A stretch of 64,000 bases of DNA, taken from positions 1-64,000 of the forward strand of contig CAWKAZ010000007.1 of assembly GCA_963847715.1 (NCBI GenBank), written 5' to 3'. The position numbers and the translations under genes were made by a program. The notes below the pieces were generated by a model. The model made no database searches, was not told the origin of the DNA, and worked only from the letters and a program-made list of their open reading frames with translations. This DNA comes from Acidiflorens sp963847715 (GTDB lineage Bacteria > Acidobacteriota > Terriglobia > Terriglobales > Acidobacteriaceae). This document shows, in pieces, positions 26,257 through 34,440 of this stretch (position 1 is its first letter; the number at the start of each line of letters is the position of its first letter).

Positions 26257-28820
26257 GTTGCTTTCTTGCATGCTTGATTCTTGTCTGCGGGCCATCCTGT
26301 CGAAGGGAGAACCCGCAGTTAGTTTTTGACCACGCGCACGAGGCCTTCCTTCGCGGAGATTTGAAGCAGAGTCAGGATGAAGCCCACGTAGCAGGCCAGC
26401 GATTTCAACATTCCAAACCGGAATGGTGTTGGCGATTCAGAATACTGGAAGCACAATCTCTGCTTTGGCAGGGAATGTATGCTCAGGCGCTAGTGTTTCT
26501 AAATTCCCAAGAATCTCAACCTAACGAAAAAGCCTCTCTGGTAGAAACCCTTGCGATCAAAGGCGTCGCAAATGCACGCCTGCATGACTTTGCCATCGCG
26601 CAGCGGGACATCGAACAAGCAACGCAAATGTGCCAACTGTCGCCCGAAAATACGTGCGGGGATGTCATTCGCGCATCCGGGATCCTGGCGGTTCAACGCG
26701 GTCAGGTGGACATTGCAAAACAGCTGTTTGAACAATCGCTGCAATTTGCTCGCACACACCACGATCAGTTTCTGGAATTAACTGCCCTCATCAATCTCGG
26801 CTCGACTTCGCTGCAGGATGAACATTTCGATGCGGCCATCGATTGGAGCAACGACGCCTATCAAACATCCGTGGCGCTCGGAGCTGCGGTGGAAGCTCAA
26901 AATGCTCTGGGCAACCTGGGCTGGGCATACTACAAACTTGGCGATATTGAAAAGTCTCTGGAGCTCTCTCTCGATGCTGAAAAACGCGCCCGGGACAGCG
27001 GCGATGTAATCCATCAGTTGTACTGGACCACCAACGTAGGTTACGTCTATGCGGAACTCGGCGACTTGGGTCGCGCCAAACAGTCATACGCAAACGCACT
27101 TGATCTTGCCAACCGAATCAAGGGTCGCGAAGGTATCTACAATGCGCTGCGCGCGCTGGCTCTAGTTTCTGTCGAGAGCGGTGATCTAAACGAGGCCCGC
27201 AATTATTCTGACCAGGCCATCGCGCTCGCGCAAGCCGACAACAATCGCCTGAACGAACTTTATCCACTCCTTGTGATGGGATTGATAGCCGCCCAGTCAA
27301 ACGACGAAGCTAACGCGGAACGAATTTTTCGTGGGGTCGATCAGGACAAGAACGCCAATGCCTCCCTGAAATGGCGGTCCGAACACGCGCTGGCCCAAGT
27401 CTACGAAGATGAAGGCCATGCCGACAAGGCGGATCGAGAATACCGCGCCGCCCTGGCCACATTTGAATCCGCCCGATCTTCTCTGCAGCGCAATGACTCG
27501 AGGCTTCCCTTCTCTAACAACGCCTCGCGCATTTACGACGACTACGTGCATTTTCTGGTTGCCCGTGATCGCACCGACGAAGCGCTGCGCTGGGCTGACT
27601 ACAGCCGCGCCCGCACATTGGCGGAAGGGTTGGGATTGCTGTCAACCGAAGCATCTGCGGGAGCTTCCTCGCTTGACGCTCGCTCCATCGCGCGACGCGC
27701 CAACAACACGATCCTCTTTTACTGGCTCGGCAAGAAGCAGTCCTATCTGTGGGCGGTGACTCCCCAGAAGACCAAATTATTTACGCTGCCTCCGGGATCG
27801 GGGATCGACGCCACAGTGCAGCGCTATCGCAAGGCTCTCGCCGGACCGCAGGACGTTCTCGCTCGGGCCGACCCGGACGGGCGCTGGCTCTGGAATACGC
27901 TAATCGCCCCCGCGCAATTGCTGCTCGAGAAAGACGCTCAGGTCGTCGTGATCCCGGACGGCAGCCTGAATACCTTGAACTTCGAAACTCTGCTCGTTTC
28001 CGAGCCGGGCGAGTCGCCACGTCCACCACATTTTTGGATCGAAGACGCAACCGTATCAAGTGCCAGCTCGTTGCGCGTGCTGGCGGCTTCGCAGCGGAGC
28101 ATGGACCGGAAGCGTGATAAGCGGGATCGCAGTTTGCTGCTCGTGGGCAACAGCATTGCCCCGAGTACGAAGTATCCGGAACTCCCCGGAGCCGCTACAC
28201 AGGCAGCAGCTGTTGCGCGGCATTTTCCAGTCGCAAAGCAACGTATATTCACCCGCGAGCAAGCCACTCCGAACGCGTATCTCAATGCCAGCCCAGAGAA
28301 TTATTCTCACATCCATTTCGTGGCGCACGGCACCGCCAGTCGACTCAGTCCACTCGACTCCGCGATTGTTCTATCAAATCAGTCAGCATCGGGCGGCGGC
28401 GCAAACGGCGATTCCTTCAAGCTCTACGCTCGCGAAATCATGCGCCATCCTTTGCGGGCCGACTTGGTCACGATTTCGGCGTGTTATGGCGCTGGCGAGA
28501 GAGCCTATTCCGGCGAAGGACTGGTCGGGCTCTCGTGGGCGTTTCTACGGGCGGGAGCCCACAACGTGGTAGCCGCATTATGGGAAGCGTCAGATGCATC
28601 CACCCTGCAACTGATGGACAAGTTCTACGACGAGTTAGACAAGGGAACGAGCCCCGATGCCGCTCTGCGCTCCGCCAAGCTGACACTGCTTCACAGCCAG
28701 GGTTTCCACAATCCTTTTTATTGGGCGCCGTTTCAGCTCTACACCGGTTCGGGACCGTCTCTAGCTATACGCCGTGCCGGGAGCGAACTTGCCGACTCTA
28801 AAAGCCCGGCTGCGCCGTAA
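26193..28820 (+). CDS. CHAT-domain caspase-like protein with TPR repeats, lipoprotein-like N-terminus
   Basis: An N-terminal hydrophobic segment (SLGCFLACLILVCGPSC) looks like a lipoprotein signal. Roughly 450 residues of TPR repeats follow (e.g. ALGNLGWAYYKLGDIEKSLE), then a C-terminal CHAT domain with the catalytic dyad His712 (HFVAHG) and Cys764 (SACYGAG), counted from a TTG at 26193. CHAT domains are clan CD peptidase relatives; bacterial ones take part in defence or regulated proteolysis. The start is uncertain: the signal region implies an overlap with the preceding gene, and the frame is open back to 25974. It converges with the CRTAC1 gene, overlapping by 23 bp. Confidence 0.83.
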   Translation: MSCRRQDEGARGFWQRHNKSLGCFLACLILVCGPSCRRENPQLVFDHAHEAFLRGDLKQSQDEAHVAGQRFQHSKPEWCWRFRILEAQSLLWQGMYAQALVFLNSQESQPNEKASLVETLAIKGVANARLHDFAIAQRDIEQATQMCQLSPENTCGDVIRASGILAVQRGQVDIAKQLFEQSLQFARTHHDQFLELTALINLGSTSLQDEHFDAAIDWSNDAYQTSVALGAAVEAQNALGNLGWAYYKLGDIEKSLELSLDAEKRARDSGDVIHQLYWTTNVGYVYAELGDLGRAKQSYANALDLANRIKGREGIYNALRALALVSVESGDLNEARNYSDQAIALAQADNNRLNELYPLLVMGLIAAQSNDEANAERIFRGVDQDKNANASLKWRSEHALAQVYEDEGHADKADREYRAALATFESARSSLQRNDSRLPFSNNASRIYDDYVHFLVARDRTDEALRWADYSRARTLAEGLGLLSTEASAGASSLDARSIARRANNTILFYWLGKKQSYLWAVTPQKTKLFTLPPGSGIDATVQRYRKALAGPQDVLARADPDGRWLWNTLIAPAQLLLEKDAQVVVIPDGSLNTLNFETLLVSEPGESPRPPHFWIEDATVSSASSLRVLAASQRSMDRKRDKRDRSLLLVGNSIAPSTKYPELPGAATQAAAVARHFPVAKQRIFTREQATPNAYLNASPENYSHIHFVAHGTASRLSPLDSAIVLSNQSASGGGANGDSFKLYAREIMRHPLRADLVTISACYGAGERAYSGEGLVGLSWAFLRAGAHNVVAALWEASDASTLQLMDKFYDELDKGTSPDAALRSAKLTLLHSQGFHNPFYWAPFQLYTGSGPSLAIRRAGSELADSKSPAAP

Positions 28821-30522
28821 TTCCCTTCCCTTCCACGCAAACATAGGATCGGCCGGCGGCCAGGCTCTTGTATTCTTCTGTTCTCTCGCTCGGCCAGGCG
28901 ACGACCAGACGATCAACGCGGTCTCGCTTGCCGACGCCGAAAGTTACCGGTAACTCTGACTGAGACAGATAGCTTGATCCGCCTTTAACAATTCGTGACT
29001 GGGCAGAGGCTCCGTGAAAGATCCGAACTGACGCTCCAATACCATCACGGTTGGACTTTGTTCCGACCAGGTAGATTCGAATGCTTCGGTTCCCCGTATT
29101 TTGGTCATTGCGGTACAAATAACTCGGGCCGTTGTTGGTGGTAATCAGCAAATCGAGATCGCCGTCACGATCGAAATCCCCGTAGGCCAGGCCACGACCG
29201 ACGATAGGTTGATTAAAGCTGCCGCCCACAGCAGCGGCTGCGTCAACAAAAGTTCCCTTCCCGTTGTTCAGGAACAATTGCGGAGGCTGCGCATATCCGA
29301 CGCCGCTGACGTTACGGACGGTATCATCGATATGTCCGTTCACCACCGCCAAGTCAAGCGCACCGTCGAGATCGGCATCAAGAAACACGCATCCGAAGCC
29401 AAGCTTGTCTTTTGATGCCAGACCCACTCCGCTTTGCATCGCGATATCGACGTAATTGCCGCCGGAGGCACGGTATAGTCCCGTCATCTCGTTATCGAAG
29501 TTCGTGATGGCAATCCCGAAGTTGCCAGAATTATCGAAGTCCGCGGCATCCACACCCATTCCAGCGCGAGCGCGGCCTTCCGCGGAGAAGGCAATGCCGG
29601 CGTCCACGGCCACATCTTTGAAAGTTCCGTTGTGCTGGTTGCGATACAGCTTGTTGGGCTGCGTATCGTTCGTCACCAGGAGATCGGGCCAACCGTCGTG
29701 ATCGTAGTCAAGCATGGCCACGCCCAGCGACTTCGAACTGCTGTCGAAAATGCCGCTGCTGGCGGTGACGTCTTCGAAGGTTCCATTCCCGCGATTATGG
29801 AACAGCCAGCAGGTTTCTCCGCGGTAGGCTTCGGGCGTGCAGTAAGACTTGCGTTTGCCGTCGAGGCTGCAGAAAACATCGTGTTCGGCGGACCACTTGA
29901 CATAGTTGCAAACAAAAAGATCCAGCAGGCCATCGCGGTCAAAATCGAACCAAAGCGCGGACGTACTCAGCGCCTGCCGCCCACCGAGCCCGCTCGACTT
30001 GGTTACATCGACGAACGTTCCCTTGCCGGTATTCTTGAATAGCCGATTCTGCCCGACGCATGTAATAAGGATGTCGGGATAGCCGTCGTTGTCATAGTCT
30101 CCAACGGCGACTCCCATGCCGTACATCTCAACATCGAGCCCGGCGCTGCGAGTTACATCGGAAAACGTGCCATTACGATTGTTGCGGTAGAGCTTAAGCG
30201 TGCTTAGTTCTGTCTTGTGTTCGTACTTGTGTCCCGGCCAATCCGTGCCGTTGACTAGAAGAATGTCCTGCCAGCCGTCGCGGTCGTAATCGAGGAATGC
30301 GCAACCGGCGCCAAGCGTCTCCGGTAGCAACTTCCCGCCATAAGCGCCACTGTTGTGCCGGAAGTGGATTCCTGCTTGCGTGGTCACATCGACCAGCCTG
30401 AACCCGGGATCCGACGCGGCTTGAGCCGCCAACAGATCAAACCGCGAGCCCGCGATCGATGCCGACGCCAAGCCCGCCATTCCTCGGAGAAATGACCGAC
30501 GATTTACGGGAGGGAACTTCAC
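28798..30522 (-). CDS. CRTAC1-family FG-GAP/ASPIC-UnbV protein, Tat-exported
   Basis: A twin-arginine leader (NRRSFLRGMAGLASASIAG) is followed by multiple FG-GAP/VCBS blades with calcium-loop motifs such as DYDRDGWQDILLVNG, DYDNDGYPDILI and DFDRDGDLDLLI, and by the ASPIC/UnbV C-terminal domain (GIGASVRIFHGASAQSRIVK, VAWPSERTEEYKSL). The 574-residue protein should be an extracytoplasmic seven-bladed propeller. The ATG overlaps the response-regulator stop by 4 bp, so it is the last gene of the kinase/regulator operon. A paralogue lies at 35812. Function of the family is unsettled. Confidence 0.88.
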   Translation of the reverse strand: MKFPPVNRRSFLRGMAGLASASIAGSRFDLLAAQAASDPGFRLVDVTTQAGIHFRHNSGAYGGKLLPETLGAGCAFLDYDRDGWQDILLVNGTDWPGHKYEHKTELSTLKLYRNNRNGTFSDVTRSAGLDVEMYGMGVAVGDYDNDGYPDILITCVGQNRLFKNTGKGTFVDVTKSSGLGGRQALSTSALWFDFDRDGLLDLFVCNYVKWSAEHDVFCSLDGKRKSYCTPEAYRGETCWLFHNRGNGTFEDVTASSGIFDSSSKSLGVAMLDYDHDGWPDLLVTNDTQPNKLYRNQHNGTFKDVAVDAGIAFSAEGRARAGMGVDAADFDNSGNFGIAITNFDNEMTGLYRASGGNYVDIAMQSGVGLASKDKLGFGCVFLDADLDGALDLAVVNGHIDDTVRNVSGVGYAQPPQLFLNNGKGTFVDAAAAVGGSFNQPIVGRGLAYGDFDRDGDLDLLITTNNGPSYLYRNDQNTGNRSIRIYLVGTKSNRDGIGASVRIFHGASAQSRIVKGGSSYLSQSELPVTFGVGKRDRVDRLVVAWPSERTEEYKSLAAGRSYVCVEGKGITAQPGF

Positions 30523-31148
30523 GGCAAATCAACCAACCCGTTACGGATCGCATAGACCACCAGATCAGCGGCCTTGTGAATTCCCAAGGTGTCCATCATG
30601 TTCGCGCGATGGACGGCAATCGTATTGGCACTAAGGTTGAGCACGGCCGCAATTTCCTTGTTCGACTTGCCATCTACGATCATCTGCAAGACTTCAAGTT
30701 CGCGAGGCGTCAGGCCGGTGTTGCGCTTGCCTTTTAAGGCAGGCGGACGCTTGAGTTGCGAATCGAGCACCGTCTCGCCCCTGACGACTTTTCGGATCGC
30801 CGCACCCAACTCCAAGTCAACTGCATTTTTCAATACATAACCCCGCGCGCCTGCATCAAGCGCTTGCCGAACCAGTGTCTCTTCCGGATGCATGCTGAGC
30901 ATAAGGACCAAAGCTTCCGGATGCTTGCCAAGAATCTGGCGAGTGGCCTCAAGGCCGTTCATTCCGGGCATCGCGCAATCCATGACAATGACTCGCGGAT
31001 GGTGTTCCGCAGCAAGTTTGACAGCTTCCCGTCCATCACCTGCCTCGCCGACCACAACGATGTCGTCCTCATCTTCGAGGATGCGGCGAAACCCTCGACG
31101 AACCAGCGCATGATCATCGACCAGCAAAACCGAAATTTTATCCTGCAT
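30519..31148 (-). CDS. NarL/FixJ-family response regulator
   Basis: The 209-residue protein has a receiver domain with acidic pocket D11/D12, phosphoacceptor D57 (VIVMDCAMPGMNG) and a conserved Lys in YVLKNA. The C-terminal LuxR-type helix-turn-helix reads LTPRELEVLQMIVDGKSNKE and NTIAVHRANMMDTLGI. It binds DNA after phosphorylation by the adjacent kinase, whose gene overlaps its start by 11 bp. Likely targets are its own operon and perhaps the divergent operon at 33559, by inference. Confidence 0.93.
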   Translation of the reverse strand: MQDKISVLLVDDHALVRRGFRRILEDEDDIVVVGEAGDGREAVKLAAEHHPRVIVMDCAMPGMNGLEATRQILGKHPEALVLMLSMHPEETLVRQALDAGARGYVLKNAVDLELGAAIRKVVRGETVLDSQLKRPPALKGKRNTGLTPRELEVLQMIVDGKSNKEIAAVLNLSANTIAVHRANMMDTLGIHKAADLVVYAIRNGLVDLP

Positions 31149-32496
31149 GCGAATCCAGCTTCTCTCTTGGGACTGTCAATCGAACCAGTGTTCCACCCGG
31201 CGCGGGGTGCAAAAATTGAACAGTACCGCCCATCAACTCGGCGCGCTCTCGCATCGCCACCAGGCCAATGCCCTGCTTCGCCGCCTGTGCGTCAAAACCT
31301 TTGCCATGATCCTCCACTTCAACCTCCAGAGCTTGCGGCAAGAAACGCAGGCGCACCCACGCTTCTTTCGCGTCCGAATGGCGGGTCAGGTTGTTTAAGG
31401 CTTCCTGCACCACGCGATACACATGGATAGCGGAATTCCCATCCACGGGAAACGATTCGCCTGATTTTTCATAGGATACGTGAATTCCTGCCTGCCGCTC
31501 CACCACCGGCAGATACCAGTCGAGCGTACTCTCCAGTCCCGTTTCCTCGAGCATCACCGGATGCAGCGCCTGCGACAGGCTGCGTACTTTGTCGAGGGTG
31601 CCTTGCGTGATCTCGCAAACTTCGCGCAGTTCCGCGCGCAGTGGGGAGTTTTCGGGCGCCAGGTTTCCGGCGCGCGTCAGCATCATTCCTACCGCGGTTA
31701 GAATCTGGCCAAACTCGTCGTGCAGTTCGCGCGAGATGTGCCGTAATGTGGATTCCTGAGTCGCAATGAGCTTCTGGGCAAGTTCGCTGCGCTGTCCGGA
31801 AAGCGCGGCGAGCTGCGCGAACAAGCGCCGGTTTGAGCGGATCAGATACAAACTGGTGAACAGAATGGCAATCAGGGTCGCGGTCAGAAAAAGGTACACC
31901 TGCCGCTGCACGCGATCGTAAATCTGCGCGATCCGCAGCGCTGCCTGCTCTTCACTCTCATTATTCTGAACTAGCAGTCGCGACACAGCCGTGCTTAGCT
32001 CTTCCTGTCGCGCTCGCAACGAAACTCGTATTTGCGTCTGCGCTTCCGTCTGGTTGGCATCGTTTGCCAGCAGGAACGTTCGGTCCACGGCGTCCCAGAA
32101 TTGTGCAACCGAGGTCTCAAGGTATTGCTCCTGCTCTGGTGTGCGATTCACAGGAGCAACTTGCTTCTCGCGCCGGAGGGCGTCGTCAAGATCAGTCCGG
32201 ACGCGCTGGAATTGTGCCGACCATGCTGTCAACGGATACGGCTCGTCGTTGTCCAGCATGTCGCGCATGGCTAGCGCCAGCGAGTTCAAATCGTTCTGGA
32301 TGCGCAGCAACTGCAAAGAATCTTTGCGGTTGCGATCCACCAGGTTGTTCTGCAGTTCGCGCAAGCCGGAGATTTGCCGCGTGATGTATCCCGAGTATGC
32401 CACCACTGCCGCCAGCGTGATAATCAACCCTAGAAAAAGCTTCGGAGCGGGAGATGTTTGGGACGTGGGCGAACGCTGCACGCCCCGAGAATACAA
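31138..32496 (-). CDS. Sensor histidine kinase, HisKA_3 (NarX/DegS-like) type
   Basis: Two membrane helices (about 20-40 and 200-220) enclose a helical extracytoplasmic sensor domain. A dimerisation helix carries the phosphoacceptor H259 in SRELHDEFGQILTAVG, followed by an HATPase domain with VVQEALNNLTRHS and DHGKGFD. Length is 452 residues from a TTG codon at 32496; the start is not firm. It forms a pair with the NarL-type regulator and begins about 10 bp after the deiodinase-like gene, so signal sensing and that redox protein are probably co-expressed. Confidence 0.9.
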   Translation of the reverse strand: MYSRGVQRSPTSQTSPAPKLFLGLIITLAAVVAYSGYITRQISGLRELQNNLVDRNRKDSLQLLRIQNDLNSLALAMRDMLDNDEPYPLTAWSAQFQRVRTDLDDALRREKQVAPVNRTPEQEQYLETSVAQFWDAVDRTFLLANDANQTEAQTQIRVSLRARQEELSTAVSRLLVQNNESEEQAALRIAQIYDRVQRQVYLFLTATLIAILFTSLYLIRSNRRLFAQLAALSGQRSELAQKLIATQESTLRHISRELHDEFGQILTAVGMMLTRAGNLAPENSPLRAELREVCEITQGTLDKVRSLSQALHPVMLEETGLESTLDWYLPVVERQAGIHVSYEKSGESFPVDGNSAIHVYRVVQEALNNLTRHSDAKEAWVRLRFLPQALEVEVEDHGKGFDAQAAKQGIGLVAMRERAELMGGTVQFLHPAPGGTLVRLTVPREKLDSHAG

Positions 32497-32506
32497 TGTT
32501 GACGCC

Positions 32507-33232
32507 TTAATTTACCAATCTCCCCAGCGACGCGCGCAACTCGTCCGCCTTGAAACCGAATGGCCCTGGCTTGGCCTTATAGGCAACTCGGCCTTTCGAG
32601 TCGATCACGTAGAGTCGATCAGGCCAGCCGGTGTAAGCCCGCTCGGTCGAGTTGCCGAATTGATCGATCACGGCCGGGATCTCGATGCCGAGCTTCCGTA
32701 CGCATGCTCCCGCGACCAGCGCGCGTTCTTCTTCATCTTTCGGACTGGCAAAGACCACTTTGTCTTTAACGTTGCTTTCCATCTGCCAGACGTCGCTCGG
32801 ATGCGCTTCCGTGATGTAGACAACCAGAAACGTGGCCTTGTTCTGATACTGCTCGTAAAGCTTGTTGAGAGCGGGAACCTCCCGTCGGAAGGGCGGTCAT
32901 GTGTAGCTGCCAAAGATCAACACGACCGGGCGGCCCTGCGCGGTCAAGGTCGAGAGTTGAACGGAGGCGCTTTTGTCGAGTTTCATCAGTGAGAAGTCGG
33001 GCGCGGGGTCGCCGACTTTCAGATCGCCGGCGCGGGCTCGCGTCCACAGCGTTTCAAATGGAAAAAGCACAAACGGAACCGGCCCGGGCAATTTGGCCAT
33101 GAAACGGCCGAAGGTTTCCGGCGGTCGCCGCATCACGTGGTAGAGCGCGGCGCAACCTGCGAGCCAGACGATTGCGACTATTGCGAGAGTCTTGAACAAT
33201 GTTCTTCTTATCGAATTGGTTTTTATGACCAT
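32507..33232 (-). CDS. Predicted selenoprotein: iodothyronine-deiodinase-like/redoxin with in-frame TGA (Sec112)
   Basis: One frame runs from ATG 33232 to 32507 with a single internal TGA at 32899-32897. Both sides read as one thioredoxin-fold protein: N-terminal hydrophobic anchor with LAGC, VGDPAPDFSLMKLD, then LIFGSYT-[TGA]-PPFRREVPALNKL, FLVVYITEAHPSDVW and a complete C-terminus (PDRLYVIDSKGRVAYK). In deiodinases the active site is xxT-Sec-PPF followed by the VYIEEAHPSDGW-type segment, so TGA sits exactly at the selenocysteine position. A SECIS-like hairpin follows the TGA. The protein (~241 residues) would be a membrane-anchored thiol/selenol redox enzyme; bacterial substrates are unknown. 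It lies 10 bp ahead of the histidine kinase. A start at 33271 is possible. Confidence 0.85.
32872..32884 (-). promoter_or_regulatory. SECIS-like hairpin downstream of the in-frame TGA
   Basis: Read on the minus strand, CGGGA-GGT-TCCCG forms a perfect 5-bp stem with a GGU apical loop. The loop starts 18 nt after the TGA. Bacterial SECIS elements recognised by SelB lie inside the coding region just after UGA and typically show a G-rich GGU-type loop about 16-37 nt downstream, which this matches. An alternative pairing (CCTTCC with GGGAGG) competes with it. Confidence 0.7.
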
Positions 33233-33558
33233 CCTCCAACAACGTTGGATCGCGCTTCCCACCGAGCGCACGGGTGTTCAGAAACAATCATCCCCCTACC
33301 GAAGTGGGGTGATTATATGAACACAAACTGACTGGTCAATAATACGAAAGCATTACCGATCGACAATATCAGCCGCCAAAGCGCGAAGTCACGCTGATGC
33401 GTGATGGAGATCACCCGTTTCCAGTGCAGCTCTCTATACAAACAACTTAGCGTCGACCAAATGATTGCTTGCCACCGATTTTTGTGTTGGTTCTGGCGGC
33501 GCTAATAGGTTCCCACTACTGACTGGTGATTTTCGGTTCACTAGAATTGCGCGTCGTC
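33233..33558. promoter_or_regulatory. Divergent intergenic region between the deiodinase-like and DAHP synthase operons
   Basis: No gene is visible. It must carry promoters for both operons. A hairpin with arms aatca(t)cccc (33286-33295) and ggggtgatt (33306-33314) lies about 55-80 bp upstream of the leftward start and is an operator candidate. No riboswitch class is recognised. Confidence 0.5.
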
Positions 33559-34440
33559 ATGAACCCCAAGTGGAACGGACAATTCTCCTGCTTCGATCTC
33601 GTCGCCAAGACCAGCGAGCGGTCTCGCAGTGTCGTGCGCGTGCGTGACCTGGAGATCGGCGGCAATGATTTCGTGGTCATGGCGGGACCTTGCGCCGTCG
33701 AGTCTGAGGACCAGTTATTGCGGACCGCCGACGCCGTGGCCCAAGCGGGTGCACGGATCCTGCGCGGCGGAGCCTACAAACCTCGATCCTCGCCCTATGC
33801 CTTCCAGGGCTTGGGATTGGAAGGTCTCAAGATTTTGTCAAAGGCTCGCGAAGCCACCGGACTGGCGATCATCACCGAGGTGATGAGCGAAGAAGATGTC
33901 GATCTCATCGCGGAGTATGCCGACATTATGCAGGTGGGCACTCGCAGCATGGAGAACTTTGCTTTGCTGGAGGCCCTTGGACAATGCGGGCGTCCGGTCC
34001 TCTTGAAACGCGGCATGACGGCAACTCTCGAAGAGCTTCTACGCTCCGCGCAGGTCATTGCGATGGCTGGCAATCCGGACATTATCCTCTGTGAGCGCGG
34101 CATCCGCACATTTGAAACCGCCACCCGCAATACGCTGGATGTCGCCGCAGTGCCGGTGTTGAAGATGGTTTCGCACCTGCCCGTCATCGTAGACCCAAGC
34201 CACGCCGCCGGTGTTCGGTGCCTGGTTCCCGTATTGTCGCGGGCCGCTGCAGTGGTTGGAGCCGACGGGTTGCTCGTAGAAGTTCATCCTCATCCCGAAC
34301 ACGCTTTGAGTGATGGGAACCAGTCGCTAAACTTCGACGAGTTCCGCGACATGATGGCTGACCTGCAACCTTACCTGGCGCTGCAGCAAGAGTCCCGGAA
34401 ACTTGCTCCACAACTCCTCGCCCTAGTAGGAGCAGACTAG
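33559..34440 (+). CDS. aroF: 3-deoxy-7-phosphoheptulonate (DAHP) synthase, type I beta
   Basis: The enzyme condenses phosphoenolpyruvate and erythrose 4-phosphate, the first step of aromatic amino acid synthesis. Motifs are VMAGPCAVES, ILRGGAYKPRSSPYAFQG, ITEVMSE, LLKRGM and IVDPSHAAG, all typical of the AroF/KDO8P-synthase-like type I beta group. An N-terminal ~40-residue extension precedes the barrel. ATG at 33559 is preferred over GTG at 33526, but neither has a strong ribosome site. Its TAG shares a base with the GTG of the next gene, so it is translationally coupled to an envelope cytochrome gene, an unexpected partner for a shikimate enzyme. Confidence 0.9.
   Translation: MNPKWNGQFSCFDLVAKTSERSRSVVRVRDLEIGGNDFVVMAGPCAVESEDQLLRTADAVAQAGARILRGGAYKPRSSPYAFQGLGLEGLKILSKAREATGLAIITEVMSEEDVDLIAEYADIMQVGTRSMENFALLEALGQCGRPVLLKRGMTATLEELLRSAQVIAMAGNPDIILCERGIRTFETATRNTLDVAAVPVLKMVSHLPVIVDPSHAAGVRCLVPVLSRAAAVVGADGLLVEVHPHPEHALSDGNQSLNFDEFRDMMADLQPYLALQQESRKLAPQLLALVGAD

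Noticed and set aside
32507..32782. Separate 91-residue gene downstream of the TGA
   Set aside because: It is in the same frame as the upstream half and forms the C-terminal part of the deiodinase-like fold, so I treat it as one selenoprotein gene.
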